64,000 nt of DNA from Branchiostoma floridae (Eukaryota > Chordata > Leptocardii > Amphioxiformes > Branchiostomatidae). Below the pieces are notes generated by a model. It was given only the letters and a program-made list of their open reading frames with translations, had not been told where the DNA came from and did no database searches. Location: positions 16,623,303 through 16,687,302 of the forward strand of contig NC_049984.1 in assembly GCF_000003815.2 (NCBI RefSeq), read 5' to 3'. Positions 24,500 to 37,300 of this stretch are shown one piece after another. Both the position numbers and the translations under genes were made by a program. How positions within the stretch are numbered: position 1 is the stretch's first letter; each line of letters opens with the position of its first letter.

Positions 24500-25300
24500 G
24501 ACGAGGTGTGAAGAGTCGACAGACAACACGGATGGGCGGGAGGAGGAGGAGGGAGGTGTCTGCTGTGTGCGCAGCCGCAGTCCGCCCCGCCGCGCCATCT
24601 TGTTCTGTTTGTTTGCTTGCTTGTTTGGTCCCCATCATGTCTCGGCGCAAACAGGCTCTCCCCTTCAAGCTCCAGCGTAAGTACACCTTCCCATTTTACA
24701 CCTGTCTCCTCTCTAAGACCTCGATCTCCCTGTTTGAGTCACTTTTGTAGAGTTTGGTGGGAGTTTATAGGGGCTACATCACTTGTAAAAACCCGGGCAC
24801 CGGCTGCGATCGACATCTCCGGTGTTGTCGATCAAGTTATCCGGAGGAGCCGTCCCTCCTGACCCTTTTGTGCGGATGCAAGGCGTTTCCATGGCCCGCC
24901 CGCATCCCCACCGCGCGTCCTGGCGTTTACGACTCGGTAAACGTGTCTCAGACCGATGTACCAGCACGAATCGCGGTGTTAGGGCGCTCGGGGAAACTTT
25001 TCGGCGCGGAGATGGGGGCCCGGCTGGCTTCCTCCTTCTCCTTCCGGGATCCGGTGTTCGCATCCCCGATTCTCCCGGCGCGGTGTCTGGCGGTCCGACA
25101 GGGTCATTAAATATGCTGCACGTCTGCGGCGCGACACGGCAAAACTCCGGCACCATCAATCACTCCCCTGCCCTTGTCACGAATTTGGGAACATTTTCGG
25201 CAAGGTCGATTTCTTACGGGATGGAAAGAAACTCTCCATCTGTTAGGTTTTCAGAGGGGGGATCGGCGCCACCGGTCCCGGTAGCGGCCTGAGTTGGACA
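24500..25300 (+). promoter_or_regulatory. RREB1 promoter and CpG-rich first-exon region
   Basis: The sequence turns GC- and CpG-rich around the first coding exon and stays so to about 25290. CGCGCCATCTTG at 24591-24602 matches a YY1-type initiator-proximal element about 35 bp before the ATG. Overlapping reading frames on both strands here (up to 156 codons) reflect the composition. The transcription start site was not determined. Confidence 0.5.
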
Positions 25301-28300
25301 TTGGCACTCCTGGCATTTTGGTCAAGGAGAAAAGTACGGGAGCAAACAACATGGCCACCAGATGCACCTAGATGTAATTTGTTTGCCCCCAGGAGATCTA
25401 GAATTAAAGACTAATGTCTCTTTCCTTCTGAGATGGCACAGTTTGAAGTGGTTGAAGGATCCCACCCCTGCTTGAGAGTAGTTTGAGTTGAGAGGTTGGA
25501 AAGCAAGGATGGGGTACACCTGGTGAAACAAGTGCCCCACTGGACAAACAAAAAAGAAAACTTGGCCAGCATCCAAAAACTCTGAATAGCACACCTTGTT
25601 GGGGCCTCCTCATTAAACCCTTTGTTGGGAGGGGGGATCTCGGCTGCATCACCTAATCTCATTTTGTCTCCTCTTACGATTTTCTCCGTAGGTGTGTGAT
25701 TTTTGCTGGTCTTTTCTCACCAGCGGCTTTTATTTGTGCGGCTGGCAGTGGGAAGAAAAGGTGGGGGCGGTGCCAAGACTAGGCTCCGTCAACACCATCA
25801 TTGTGTCATTTCAAACAGGAACCTTGCAAAAGGTAAACATGCACAGAGGCAGACTATTCCGCCATTCAGCCCACTGATGGGTAATTATTCAGGTTCAAGC
25901 TTTTCAGGCTGATTGATTTTTGCCTCCTCTATTTAGAATGGGGGACCCACTGACTGTATCATGTTTCCTGGGCACTGTGCTCCTTCCTCCATTTCCTGCC
26001 GAGCTTCTGTCCCCTCACCCAGTAACCAGTTGTCAGCAGTTCCCTTCTCTAGTGGTGGGTTTTTCACTGCCAGGTTTTCCATCAGATGTGCCAAGAGATG
26101 CTGAAAGCCATACATCTATTTTATGACTTACTTATCGGGCCATATGTAAATGATGGCTAGATCTTAAGTCTACCTTCTGGTGGAATTTGACCTTCGCATG
26201 TCAAGGGCAGGCCAATGATATGTTGTCTCTTGTTGTAGAGTAGGGAGAAAAGAGACTGCCTCTCTTGTCTCTTCGAATGTAGATGAGGGCTGGAAACATC
26301 ACAAATACTGTAGTCTTCTTGATTTCTACAAGAAGTGATTTGTTTTAGAAGATATGTTTCTTTTTGTCTGCACAGCTCAGGTATCTTTGTTGTGAAATGA
26401 TCCATCCGTTTCTCAGGTGTTTTGGGTTGTACCTGCATACCTGTGCGCAGGGCCCCCAGACTCTAATCTCCAATCAGGATTGTGGCCCAGGTAGTGTTTC
26501 CACAACATCAGAAATATATCATGCCCCAACCTTAAAACTTATAGCATCTCCCTACACCAGACAATGTAAACACTGCACACACACACATACGATCCAACCA
26601 ATGAGAGCAAGCCACGGTGAAGAGGCTACAAGATGGCATCAGGTCAACTGTTCAAAACACTTCTCTTCATCCTCTTTGAATTGTTCTTAGCTCTCTTGCA
26701 GTTTACATGATGCTGCGTGTCTGCCACATATTAATGTTATTGATTAATTGCAGGAGGTATCTTTGGTGGGATCAGGAATGTAGGCTGTTGCTAGGCAGCC
26801 CTGACCTCAGGTCTACTGTCTGTTATCTCTGGCTGGGAACAAAAGGCTGGTAGATTTCTACACTTTGGGGCAGATCCAAGTCAGTTCAGTGGACCACATC
26901 AGCATTCATACCAAACAATTCGAAGATTTTGCACCATAATGTATCAAAAATTTGTTGTGAAAATTTAAACCATAGAACTAGACCCAAGAAGCGGTGGAGG
27001 AAAAATGACAGTCAGCCAAAGTTGCATCATCTCTGAGACCACATTTTCGTTCTGCAATGTTCTCTTTTACTATCAAAACCAAGGAGAAAATACCAAATGA
27101 GAACTGAAGTTGACCATTTTCATTTCCTCTTATAAATGGTTGGATTGGTCTTAATGTAGTATACAAAAGAAATATACAGAGTTGCAATGTTATAGGAGGC
27201 ATACACACCCCATTATGTATCCTACATTCTTTAATAAGACTTTATAGTCCAGTTAATTCCAGTGAAGCTTTACAATTCAATATGGAATATGACTCCATAA
27301 ATTCCAATGGCTTGGCTTGCTGTGGCAATTCCAAATAAGTGGAAATGAATATCCATTCTATGAAAATAGCAGCATTAATTATACACTACAGAAATCCCAT
27401 AAAAAGTCTACACATATTTTTCTAGTTATTAACCAGATCTACTTTTACAGTAAATGCAAAAGCATTCTCTAAGTCTAGAATAACTTCATTGCATTTAGCT
27501 AAAATGAACCCCAGTAACTCTTGTTATTCCTCCTAATCCATTTAGTAGCTGCTAATGAGACATATGGGAGGCGTTAACGAGAACCAGAGTAGTCCTTATT
27601 CCTGCCCCCTGGGGGTGGAGGAGACACCCATGTCAGAGGTGAAGGTAGATGAAAAGGTTGGGACTTGACCAACCAGTTTTCTCCCCATTGTCTTGTCATG
27701 GATTGATAGAGGATGCTCTAGGCGAGGCATCTCTTTCATCTGGATGTGAATGTGCGCATGCAACAGGCTGGCGGGTTTTGTTATTGCCCCCTGGGTCTTG
27801 ATAATTGATAAATTGCCTTGGCGACAAGAGGTTTGGCTATTGAGCTCTGTAAGCCACTGGAACAAATGTGGGAGGGACACAGTAGCAACTGTTTGCTCAG
27901 TCAAGTCCCCAAATTGAAAATTATTCGAGATTTTCGGTTTTGTACCATGTGATCAGAGGATTTCGTGTTATGATGAGCATTGTCTTTGTAACCAAAGAAC
28001 TGTGTAAAAAGTATCTGGGTATGCTGGATTGATAAAGAATGTTAAACAACTCTTCTTTTGACCCTTGCCAGACCTCTAAGCAAGTCTGTTTCATTTGCAA
28101 GCATTTTACCACTATCAAGTATGGACCAAACATTTCTTATAGAGTTTAAACTAAGGTTTTAATGTGCATAGATTTGAAGTAAGACTACATGGTAAATTTA
28201 CACGTATCAGTATGACTTTTAAAAATGCAAATTCCGGTTCAAATAAGGCAAAACGACTGAGATTTCCTGTAGATCAATGATGTCATCTTCAGAAAACTAG

Positions 28301-31300
28301 CAGTTAATCTAAATTGCAGTCCTCTATAGCTCTTAAATAGCAGCAAACCATTATTATCTTCCTAGTACCTGCTGACATTTGAAAGTAGCAGGCTTTGATG
28401 TTGCCTCTAGGTGTGTCACTCCTAAATCGTCTGTCAAGAGGGCTCTTGCATGGCTCAGTGTGCTTTGCTGTGGAGGAGAACTTGGAAATTGTAGTCTATT
28501 GTCTCCTTTTTTTGTGACAAGATGCTTCAAGTTTACTTATTTGTTCAGGGATGGGGAAAATGAAGCTTACCTCCATACACAGCTTTAGGAATTAAACATA
28601 GATACAAAATGAAGTTTGTCTTACTGGGTATCCCTTTGTTTTCATCTTCTTGCCATTCTACAGCAACAGCTTCTTTCCTGAGATTGCAAAACCACGGAAC
28701 TCTCTCGATGACTGTTTCCCTCCTTTTTGCAACATTGAAGCCTTCAAAACTAGTACCAGCATTTACCGCTGTCTCCGAGCATAGTAATTTCACCATCCAT
28801 CAACTAAGTTCACTATCTAAAAGTAGTAAAATGGCCTTGCATTCGATACAAACCGGTTTAAAAAATCTTTTGTTTTTTTGTTTTATTTTTACTTTAAGAT
28901 GTCAATGCAGTATAAGGTTGTTGTACCAAAGTCTTCTAGGCCTGTACAGATAACTCTGATCCTACAAAAGTCAACAAAAGCCTTTTAAACAAGGGGACAA
29001 AGATTGATGAACTGCAGTGAGCCAAGTTGATTATTAAGTCAGGTGGAATGAAAAGAATAAACTGTGCATATGTATGAACTTTGTCACTATTACCATGTCA
29101 TTTAGAAGTAGGTGAAGTTTGAGTGTGTTTACTTTTACTAACTACCAATAAGATAGTCCACTAATAACTACATTGTTGTCATGAGAATCCTATGTCATCA
29201 GATTGAAGAGGGTACCGGGTGAGTTCTTTCACAAAATGGAAAGAGGCCAGTTCGTTCCACAAACTCGATCCTAGAGTATGGGTTTCCAAAGTCAAATATT
29301 AGCACAGTCACAGATACCTTGTTACCCCAGTAGAACTAGAAGACTTTGTCATTTGCAGATGGGATGCATATGATATACAGTAAAACAACAGGCATTCTCT
29401 GTGCAGTTATTCCATGTGTTGTTGTTATGCTTTTCAAACGAAGGGAAGAATACAGGACATGCACTAGAAACATGTAACAGGGTGGTAGTGTATAGTTGAG
29501 GTCTCCAAGTTCGTACTCAGCAGGCATTTCTATGTTGGAGTTTGATAGATGCATTTTCGATAAGAATTAGTCAATCCGGATACCAGAACCTTGGCCCAAT
29601 CTCAACAATATATATGTATATTTAAAAGTAGACTTTTCTGGGAGTATTTTGCCCTTGAGCTGAGGACTTGGTCTGCTTAGGCTCTGGAAACAGTCTGGCA
29701 TCCAGGCTAGATGAAAGTATCAGAGAAAACCCCCTTTGTGGTGACAATTTTGTAACTCAATAAGCTCTTTAAAGCAAAGAGAAGCTGTGAACATATAACA
29801 TTGTGTACAATACAGGTATCCAGGACTCTCTCTGGCTATATTTTTTCTGTCGGACCCATTTGTTTGGGAGCCCATGTTGTTGGTTTTCCTTGTTAGGTAT
29901 GTGGTTTTAAGCTTATGAAAATGATACATTTTGAAGTTCAGCCATTTGGGACGGATGGGGTAAGATTTTTCTGTCCCAACTAGCAAATTTCCATCCTGGA
30001 ATGGAGGGGCGGGTCCTGGAGACAGCCCTGGTATTGTGTGATACTGGTACTAAAGATGGTCATTGTATTTTCAAACAGGTCTTTCTAGATGGAAGCATGA
30101 GAAAATCTAGTTTCTCCATCCCAGTGAAACACCTGACACCCCAGACACAGGTCACAGTGCTGTCTGCCAGGCCCGGCTGTGATGATATGCAGCCCTTTAA
30201 ACTCCTCTCCTGGCAACAGAGTAAATAGAGCACCATTCAGGGGTGCAGCCCATTGTGTTGTATAAAGCTGGTATAGCCTTGCCTGAGTTCCAACCTGGAG
30301 GAAAGAAAACATAGTTTAATGGTGGAGCACACAAAAATGTGTGCACAGGGTGCAGGTAGAGACACAGATATCATACTCCATGAATACATCTATCATATTA
30401 CAGCCTATCCATATGGCAGTATATCTCTCACATATGCATATATGGAAGAGTATATGATGATCATCTTAAAAGCGAGGAGAAGTTGAATCTACCCAGCAAT
30501 AGTCTCATTTTGTGTCTGTTACCGTATCTTTTCAACATGTCTTGTTGTGACCTGTACCAAGGAAGTTGAAAAAAGGCTTGCCTGTATTTAGCCTGGTGTG
30601 TAAAAAATGTGCAATATGAATAAAGGTCGTAATCTTATATCAGGACATACAAGTTTGTACCTAGATGTATATCAAACCATCATAGACATAGACATGTGTG
30701 CATTTTTTCTTGGGTCATAATTGAATGGAAAGTTACTTTTTTTTTGCATTTGTAGATGAATACATAGCATTTTCCACAATCAACCAAAATGCCAAAGACA
30801 ACAATGCCATATGCAAGACAGGTCCCTGTGCCAGAGAGCGGTAATATGAGCCCTCTTCACTCAGCAATGCTTGCTGTGCAGTAATTCACCTCTATTTGAT
30901 CTTGACACAGCCCCCACTCTTTGCCCAAGCATGCAGGTAATGAGATTTGTCACTGTCGTCTACCTGGTGTAGAGTGGCTGAGGGAAAGAGACATTCCAAA
31001 GATGTGCAGTGTTCAAGTTTATGTACATGTGTTCTACTGCTAGTAGTACATTGTACATTTTAGGTTGCAGTGTCCACTATCCGTCCCTCTTTCCCAGACC
31101 AGAAATTTGCCTCTTGCGATAGACCAAGAAATCCATGTATTCCATCCCAAAAATCTGAATTTTATGACAGGAATTGATGAGATTATGTACTACCCATAAA
31201 TTTTTGGTTCAGAGTGTGCTTACATTTTAGGTTGTGGTGTCTAGTAGTACCCATCTCTTTGTCCCTGCCCAAAATGTTGCCACTTGGGATGTCTACAAAA

Positions 31301-34300
31301 AATTTGAATCCTTCCATCCCAAAAGTCTGAATTTCATGGCATGAAATTGATGAAAATGTATTTTCGTAAGCATAGAATCTCAGAATTAGCACCAAATGTT
31401 AACGACTTAGACTCCCGAACAATGAGGGGGGTGGAAAAAAATTCAAGTTGGTCTAGGAGATTTTACAGCTACAATCCGAACCTGATTTTATAGGGATTCC
31501 CACATGTGCCATTTAATTGCAGCTGTTGCACAATTGTACAGCAGTGCAAGATAACAAATGGAGCCAGGTGGTGATGCAAGGGTCATAGGTCACTGGACAT
31601 AAACTCTTCAGCTCAATAAATGTAAAAGACAGAAAGCACAGCCTCAAGTAGTGTCTCTTTCTTCTTTGAAAGTCCCATGTAGACAAAATAGTGTGTCAGT
31701 AGTAAGTGTTAGATCCTAAAGGCTACAGAAACGAATCTGCCCACATAAAGTTGGTGTAAAATCTGTTTTCCATCACATCAGTTTGGTTATCGAGACAGAA
31801 TGTAACTTGTGTGACATTTTTATGAAGCTTTTCTTTGTAGTCGCACATAACAGGCTATCTTCAACAAGAGATGTTGAAGATTACAAGTTGATCAAATTGC
31901 GTACAAGATCAAGTGTCCTTGGCAAGGGCTGTTGCATCTCAGCAAAAGCTCATCAACCCAGGAGGTGACTTGGCCTTCTGTGCAGCATCTTTAGCATCAG
32001 CTATTTATAGAAGGTGTTAGGCTGGTGTCTTGGGAGGAGTCTGGCTAAGAGTAAGAGGGTCACTCCATTTTGAGGGGAGGGGGGATGGAATGATTTGAAG
32101 GATTAAAACATCAAATGCTAGTTTTGAAAGCAACTGGATATGATTTTGGAAACAGACATTTCAGACTCCATTCTATGTTTGTAGTCAGTGAACTATCATT
32201 TGGCATATCTTATTATGTGGATGTCTAAACTTCATCAATGTCATCTAATTTTAAACATCACTTTGCCTCGGATTTTCTAACCTTCATCCGATTTAAAACT
32301 CAGTATACTTTTCACTGTGAAATCTAGGCTCCTCACATTAATTGGACTATGGTGACTGAAAAATCCAACACTGCCCTTCAGATTGTGTTGAAATAGCCAA
32401 GAAATTAGTGAAGTTCAACGTATTTGTTGTGATAAGAGACAGTTTTGAATGTATCGTTATATGTTACAAGCTTTTGGCTGATCTTCAAGTTCAGTATCAC
32501 ATGATGGCTGCTTCAGTAAATTTTGAAATGTCCACCTGCCTTTGTGTGTACAAGAAACAGTAGTTTTTCTCTGTATGGCTTTGTAGTGTGTATGCACATA
32601 CACGGTGGAAATGTGTACAAACGTCAAAGTCCATCGGAACAGTATTGGACCATTAGTATGTAAAAGGTCACTGCATCTTTCGGTTCACTTCTAGCTGCAC
32701 ATAGAGAACCCGCTATTGTTGTTGTATAGTCGGGTGATGGTTCGTGCATTTGTCATTTTGAATGATGCATACTGAAAATTACTGATTGGCATTTGAAAAC
32801 TTGGGTTGCAGAAAGTATCACGAAAATTGTTGTAAAAATGCATTCAGAAGAAAGGTATGTGACAAGTACATGTCAGCCACACATGTATTATGTGAGCATT
32901 CCCAAGGACAGTCTATATTGCTCTTAGTAGGTTTTTATTTGACCACGTTGTGAATGATTAACTATGTGATGGTTGTTTGGTACATAGTTCCCCCTGACTG
33001 TAGTTGTATAGATGGATTGTACTAGGAAAGATAGGGGGAAACTGAGATAGATGAAAAAAGAATGGTAGCAAATGGAAATGTGGCACAGCAAAAAAATGAA
33101 TTTGCACAAACAAATGTGAGAGAGAAATGCCCTCGAAAAAAATAACCACATTGACTTTAACTTTAACCTCCACGAGACTTTGCTAATAGCTATCTTCAAT
33201 GTTTTACCGTTTCCAAAAGCATACCCAGTTGCTCGAGAAGCTGCCTTTTGGTGTAATTTTCTATAGTGTTTTGCTACTAAGCTTGAGGATACAGTACACT
33301 ATTCTGTCCAGGTAGATTTAATTTTCAGATGGTAGTATCACAATGAATTACAACATCCAAAATTTGCAGTCAACATCTATGGCAATTTCTCCTGTTAAAT
33401 ATTATCCACGCAACCAAAACCACACCTGTTGAAAGAGGCTATGCATCACCTGTTTCCCCTTGTCTCCACGATCTGTCACTATGGTAACGCATCCTGGAGC
33501 ACCCGGGACAAAAGATGGGCCTGAATTATTGATGGACCGGCGGTACGGTTACCAGGCAACCATCGGAGTGAAGAGGAGTGTTTCTCATTGGTGCTGAACA
33601 AATTCCCGTCCGAGGTCACAAGAAGAATGCGAAAATAATATTGATGGTCTGACAGCTTTTATAATGACTCCCTTTCTAGATAGATCATATACAATATAGA
33701 TGAAGGATAAAATGATAAGAAGACATACATACTGATACTGGGCTAAATTTGAGCAACATCTTATCCACCCATTATAGCAAATGAAAGGACTAGAGTAAAG
33801 ATATCCCTTCACTTGTGGAGGATATAATATATGCTAATGTAGCAAAATACAATGTGATACCAATTTCAATTTTTTTGTAAGGTAGATCATTCCAAAAAAG
33901 AAATGGCTATAGGTGCCTTTTTTACTAGCTTACATTTTTAACGTAGTGGAATAACTCAGTCTCTTAATTAGTCAGTCTCTTACATGAAAGCTTTTATTTG
34001 ACATCAGCATTATAGATGGCTGTAGTTGGTGTGATGGCTATTGTTGTATGTTCTCTTGGGGCCTCTTTTGCTAAGCATCTGTTTTCTGTTGTATCCTTGT
34101 CAATTATACTCCCCATACATATGGTATCCTTGCCACTGTTGGCAGTAATGCCTCCCTCTAGGCATCTAATTAGCCAGTAATTGCTGTAAAGACTTGGGAT
34201 GGAGGGGGGATTTTTTTAGAATTTTGTTTCCGCCTCCAGGAAAAAGAAGTAAAAGAACGTAGGATTAAGGTTTTGTAAACAAATACCTGTGACAGGTTGG

Positions 34301-37300
34301 AAGGAATGTGCTTTGTCTTTATCAAGTAGTAGTATGATAATTATGCTTCAACTGGTATGATTGTATAGTATTTGCTGTCTCCAGCTTTCATTTTTTTTCC
34401 GTCTCACTAATTGTTTGATAGCCCATTTGTTGATTTTCATCAATCTCATGTACTGGAGTTCAAATTTTTGGGAAGGATGGAGTGCAATTTTTGTCTGTCC
34501 CAACAAGCAATTTTTGTCTGCCCCTTCCATAGACTGGAAAAACAAGGTATGTTTACTGGAGGTAAGGTTGTCAAATTGAAATCAGCCTCCCTGCATGAAC
34601 CTATCAGCCTAGGTAAAGCCTTTCTGACAATGTAATTAAGTCTGCTACCATGGCTACAGGGGAAATGTAAGGAGCACAAAATCAGGAGAGAGGTGAGATC
34701 ATGCTGTGTTTAGAGCATGGGGTGATGATAAGCTCCAAGATGCAGCTGGGAGAAGTGCCCCTTTTCTTTTGTTGATGTCTCTCTTCTTGTTGTTGATGAG
34801 TGGTGGGGATGGGAAAAAGTGCACCACTAGATTTAAAATGTTTAGGTTCGGAAAAAAAAAAAAAAATGTTGTGATCTAGTTTCAGACTTGCAAAAAAAAC
34901 TATCTTTCACTCATATTCTGCTTCTAAACCATTTAAAACCTTCCATAGACTGGAAAAAGATAAAAACATTGCAGCAGTTCTTGTGTTTATGTCTGAGCTT
35001 TTGCGTTTACTACTTACAAAGTTACTGTATTTAATTTTGCATGTACTGTATTTTTTTTTTTTTGCATGTAAAATTTATATCGGAATCTCTTGACCTGAAT
35101 TCATACATTGTACCTGAACCTCAACATGAGGTACTATGAAAATGAGGTACTATGCAGCACTACATTTGTAAGACAATTGACCAATCTATATTATTACAAC
35201 AGGTTTGGTTGCTGTTTAATCAAGTGAATATGAATCATAACACAGGGTTTTTGTATATGTATTAGAATTTGAGGGGTTTAATGATAGTTAATCAGGACTT
35301 GGGAGGTGCATTGCCTTTTTACTAATCTAGTGATTGTGTACTGTCATATTCAAACCACAATCAAATACTGGTTTAATCATTATCAACTGTACATGTAGCT
35401 GTTGAAGTTGTTGAGTCAGGGCTGTGTTATTTCAGAGGATTGAGTGAGGAAGTGTGCAGGTGTGGCATCCTGTATGGGTGGTAGCCAAAATGACGTGGCA
35501 GGGAGGAAGAACAGATAACAACTTATTGGTCTTGTCTATCCACAACAGTTGTTTGCTTTTAGTTATTCAGCATCAATCATTAATCTATTAGTTTTGTACA
35601 GTTTGTCCTTTTTAGTCTAATAAGAAATCATTTTGTGTATATTTGTATTATTTGTAAAAGTTGATCATTTTGTTGTTGTTGGACCATAATTCCTAATCCT
35701 TTGTCAGAAAAATAATCTGCTTTGTTGGGTTTGTGACCCAAAGATTTGGTCCCCAAGTCTTTTATTTTGTTTTTAAACTTTTTATTGTCAAGTCTAGGTG
35801 TGTTGGTACAGTACACTAGAAATTCAGCATACCATGTCATGGCTGAAGTGGACCTGTCACTATCCAATCTTTCCCAAAGCTTAAGTAACTTGTTCATCTA
35901 AATAAGTATTTGAAACATGAATAAGAGACAACAAGAATCATACACAGGATCCATCTACCCCCTGCTGCACAAGCATTGATTGGTTTGATGCAAAAGGTGA
36001 TAAGATTAGTCTGAGCCTTTTGGGGGGACATGCATATTCATGAGCTGGAGGAAGAGTCTGGAAAGAGTCAGCCCGATCTTCAGCACCCTGCCCCCACCCC
36101 CAGCATCCAGCCAGTTGGTACGTGCTGACATGTGAGTGGCAGGAGACTGATGCGGATGTAGACCAGGGAGCCAGACACACGCGCACATGCCAGCAGCCTC
36201 CTCATGCCTCCTGGGTTCTCCCGTCTCCCCGTACCAGGCTCCGGGCTGCACTCCATCCCCACCGCCGCCACGCCCCAGCAGAGATGAGTGGCCTCCCCGC
36301 ACTCTGGAAACCAGGTCGTTCTTTCCTCATCTTCCTAACTTCTAGCAACAAACACCCTGGGAGAGCCCCTTGCTATCTAAACCACTCAGCCTGCCAGAAG
36401 TTAACCTGATAGCTCTGCTGAAGCATTCATCCTCACTGATGCCCAGATCTTCTGACCCGCCAACCTCGCATGCACACAAAGAATTCCGTCAGCCCCTTTG
36501 TTTCAGTGTGGGGAAGGAGCCCAGCTCAGATGGGGTAGGAAAGGTGGGACAGATGTGGAAGGGAGGGAGCAGCTTGCACAGTGATTAGGCAGCAGAATCT
36601 AGACTAGTCCAACCCGTCACCCCGAGGTCAAACCAGCCATGTGGAGACTGCTGATGGGGCCCACGGAAGGGAAGAGGAAGAAGTGAAACATCCCTTCCTG
36701 TCCAAACCTGTTTGCTCACACATTTATCCTCTTCCTGCTACAGAGAGGCAAGCTCTGGTATCAGGCTCCATTTTAAAGTTAGATGTGTGTGTTTTGAAAA
36801 CTTGATTAGTACAACCCTCCCCCTCCCATCCTTTCTTTGAGTCCCATCTCAGAAGCATGTGTGCTGAAACCTTGCACCACCTGGTGACATGCAACACCTG
36901 GTAGGCAGGTAGAGGGGTCACCTGGGGTCCCACGAGGATTTGAGTCCTCTCTATACACCTGAACAAAAGGAACCCTGCAGGCCGCCTCTTCTGGATGCAA
37001 ACCTTGGCTCCTCATGGGAAGGATGTGGTGTGGTGCACTTTGATCACGTCTGGTATTTGGAGCATGCCATCCTCTCCAAAAGGGTGCGTGTGTGTGTCCT
37101 CGCTTTTCAGGTTTGCACATCAACTGTGCTCACACCTTTTGGCAGTGGCACGTTTTTTTACCAGAATAGCATAAGGGCCCAGATGTACACTGTAAGTCCC
37201 TTAGTCACTCTTCAGAGTGAAAAATGGAGCTAGGGTTTGCAGAGGGATGGACAGCACACTTGACACCACATGTCCAACTGAGCGGCCCCAGCTGTCAGTG

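Noticed and set aside
24754-25292. Reading frames of 118-156 codons on both strands after RREB1 exon 1
   Set aside because: The GC-rich composition leaves all frames open. There is no family resemblance, and the RREB1 splice donor lies before them.
30001-30312. Paired 75-codon frames on both strands
   Set aside because: No domain; mutually antisense; in an intron with no fitting phase.
36006-36409. Overlapping 95-98 codon frames around 36.0-36.4 kb in RREB1 intron 1
   Set aside because: The patch is locally GC-rich, but no known domain, start context or matching splice phase was found. It could be conserved noncoding DNA, but I cannot support an exon.
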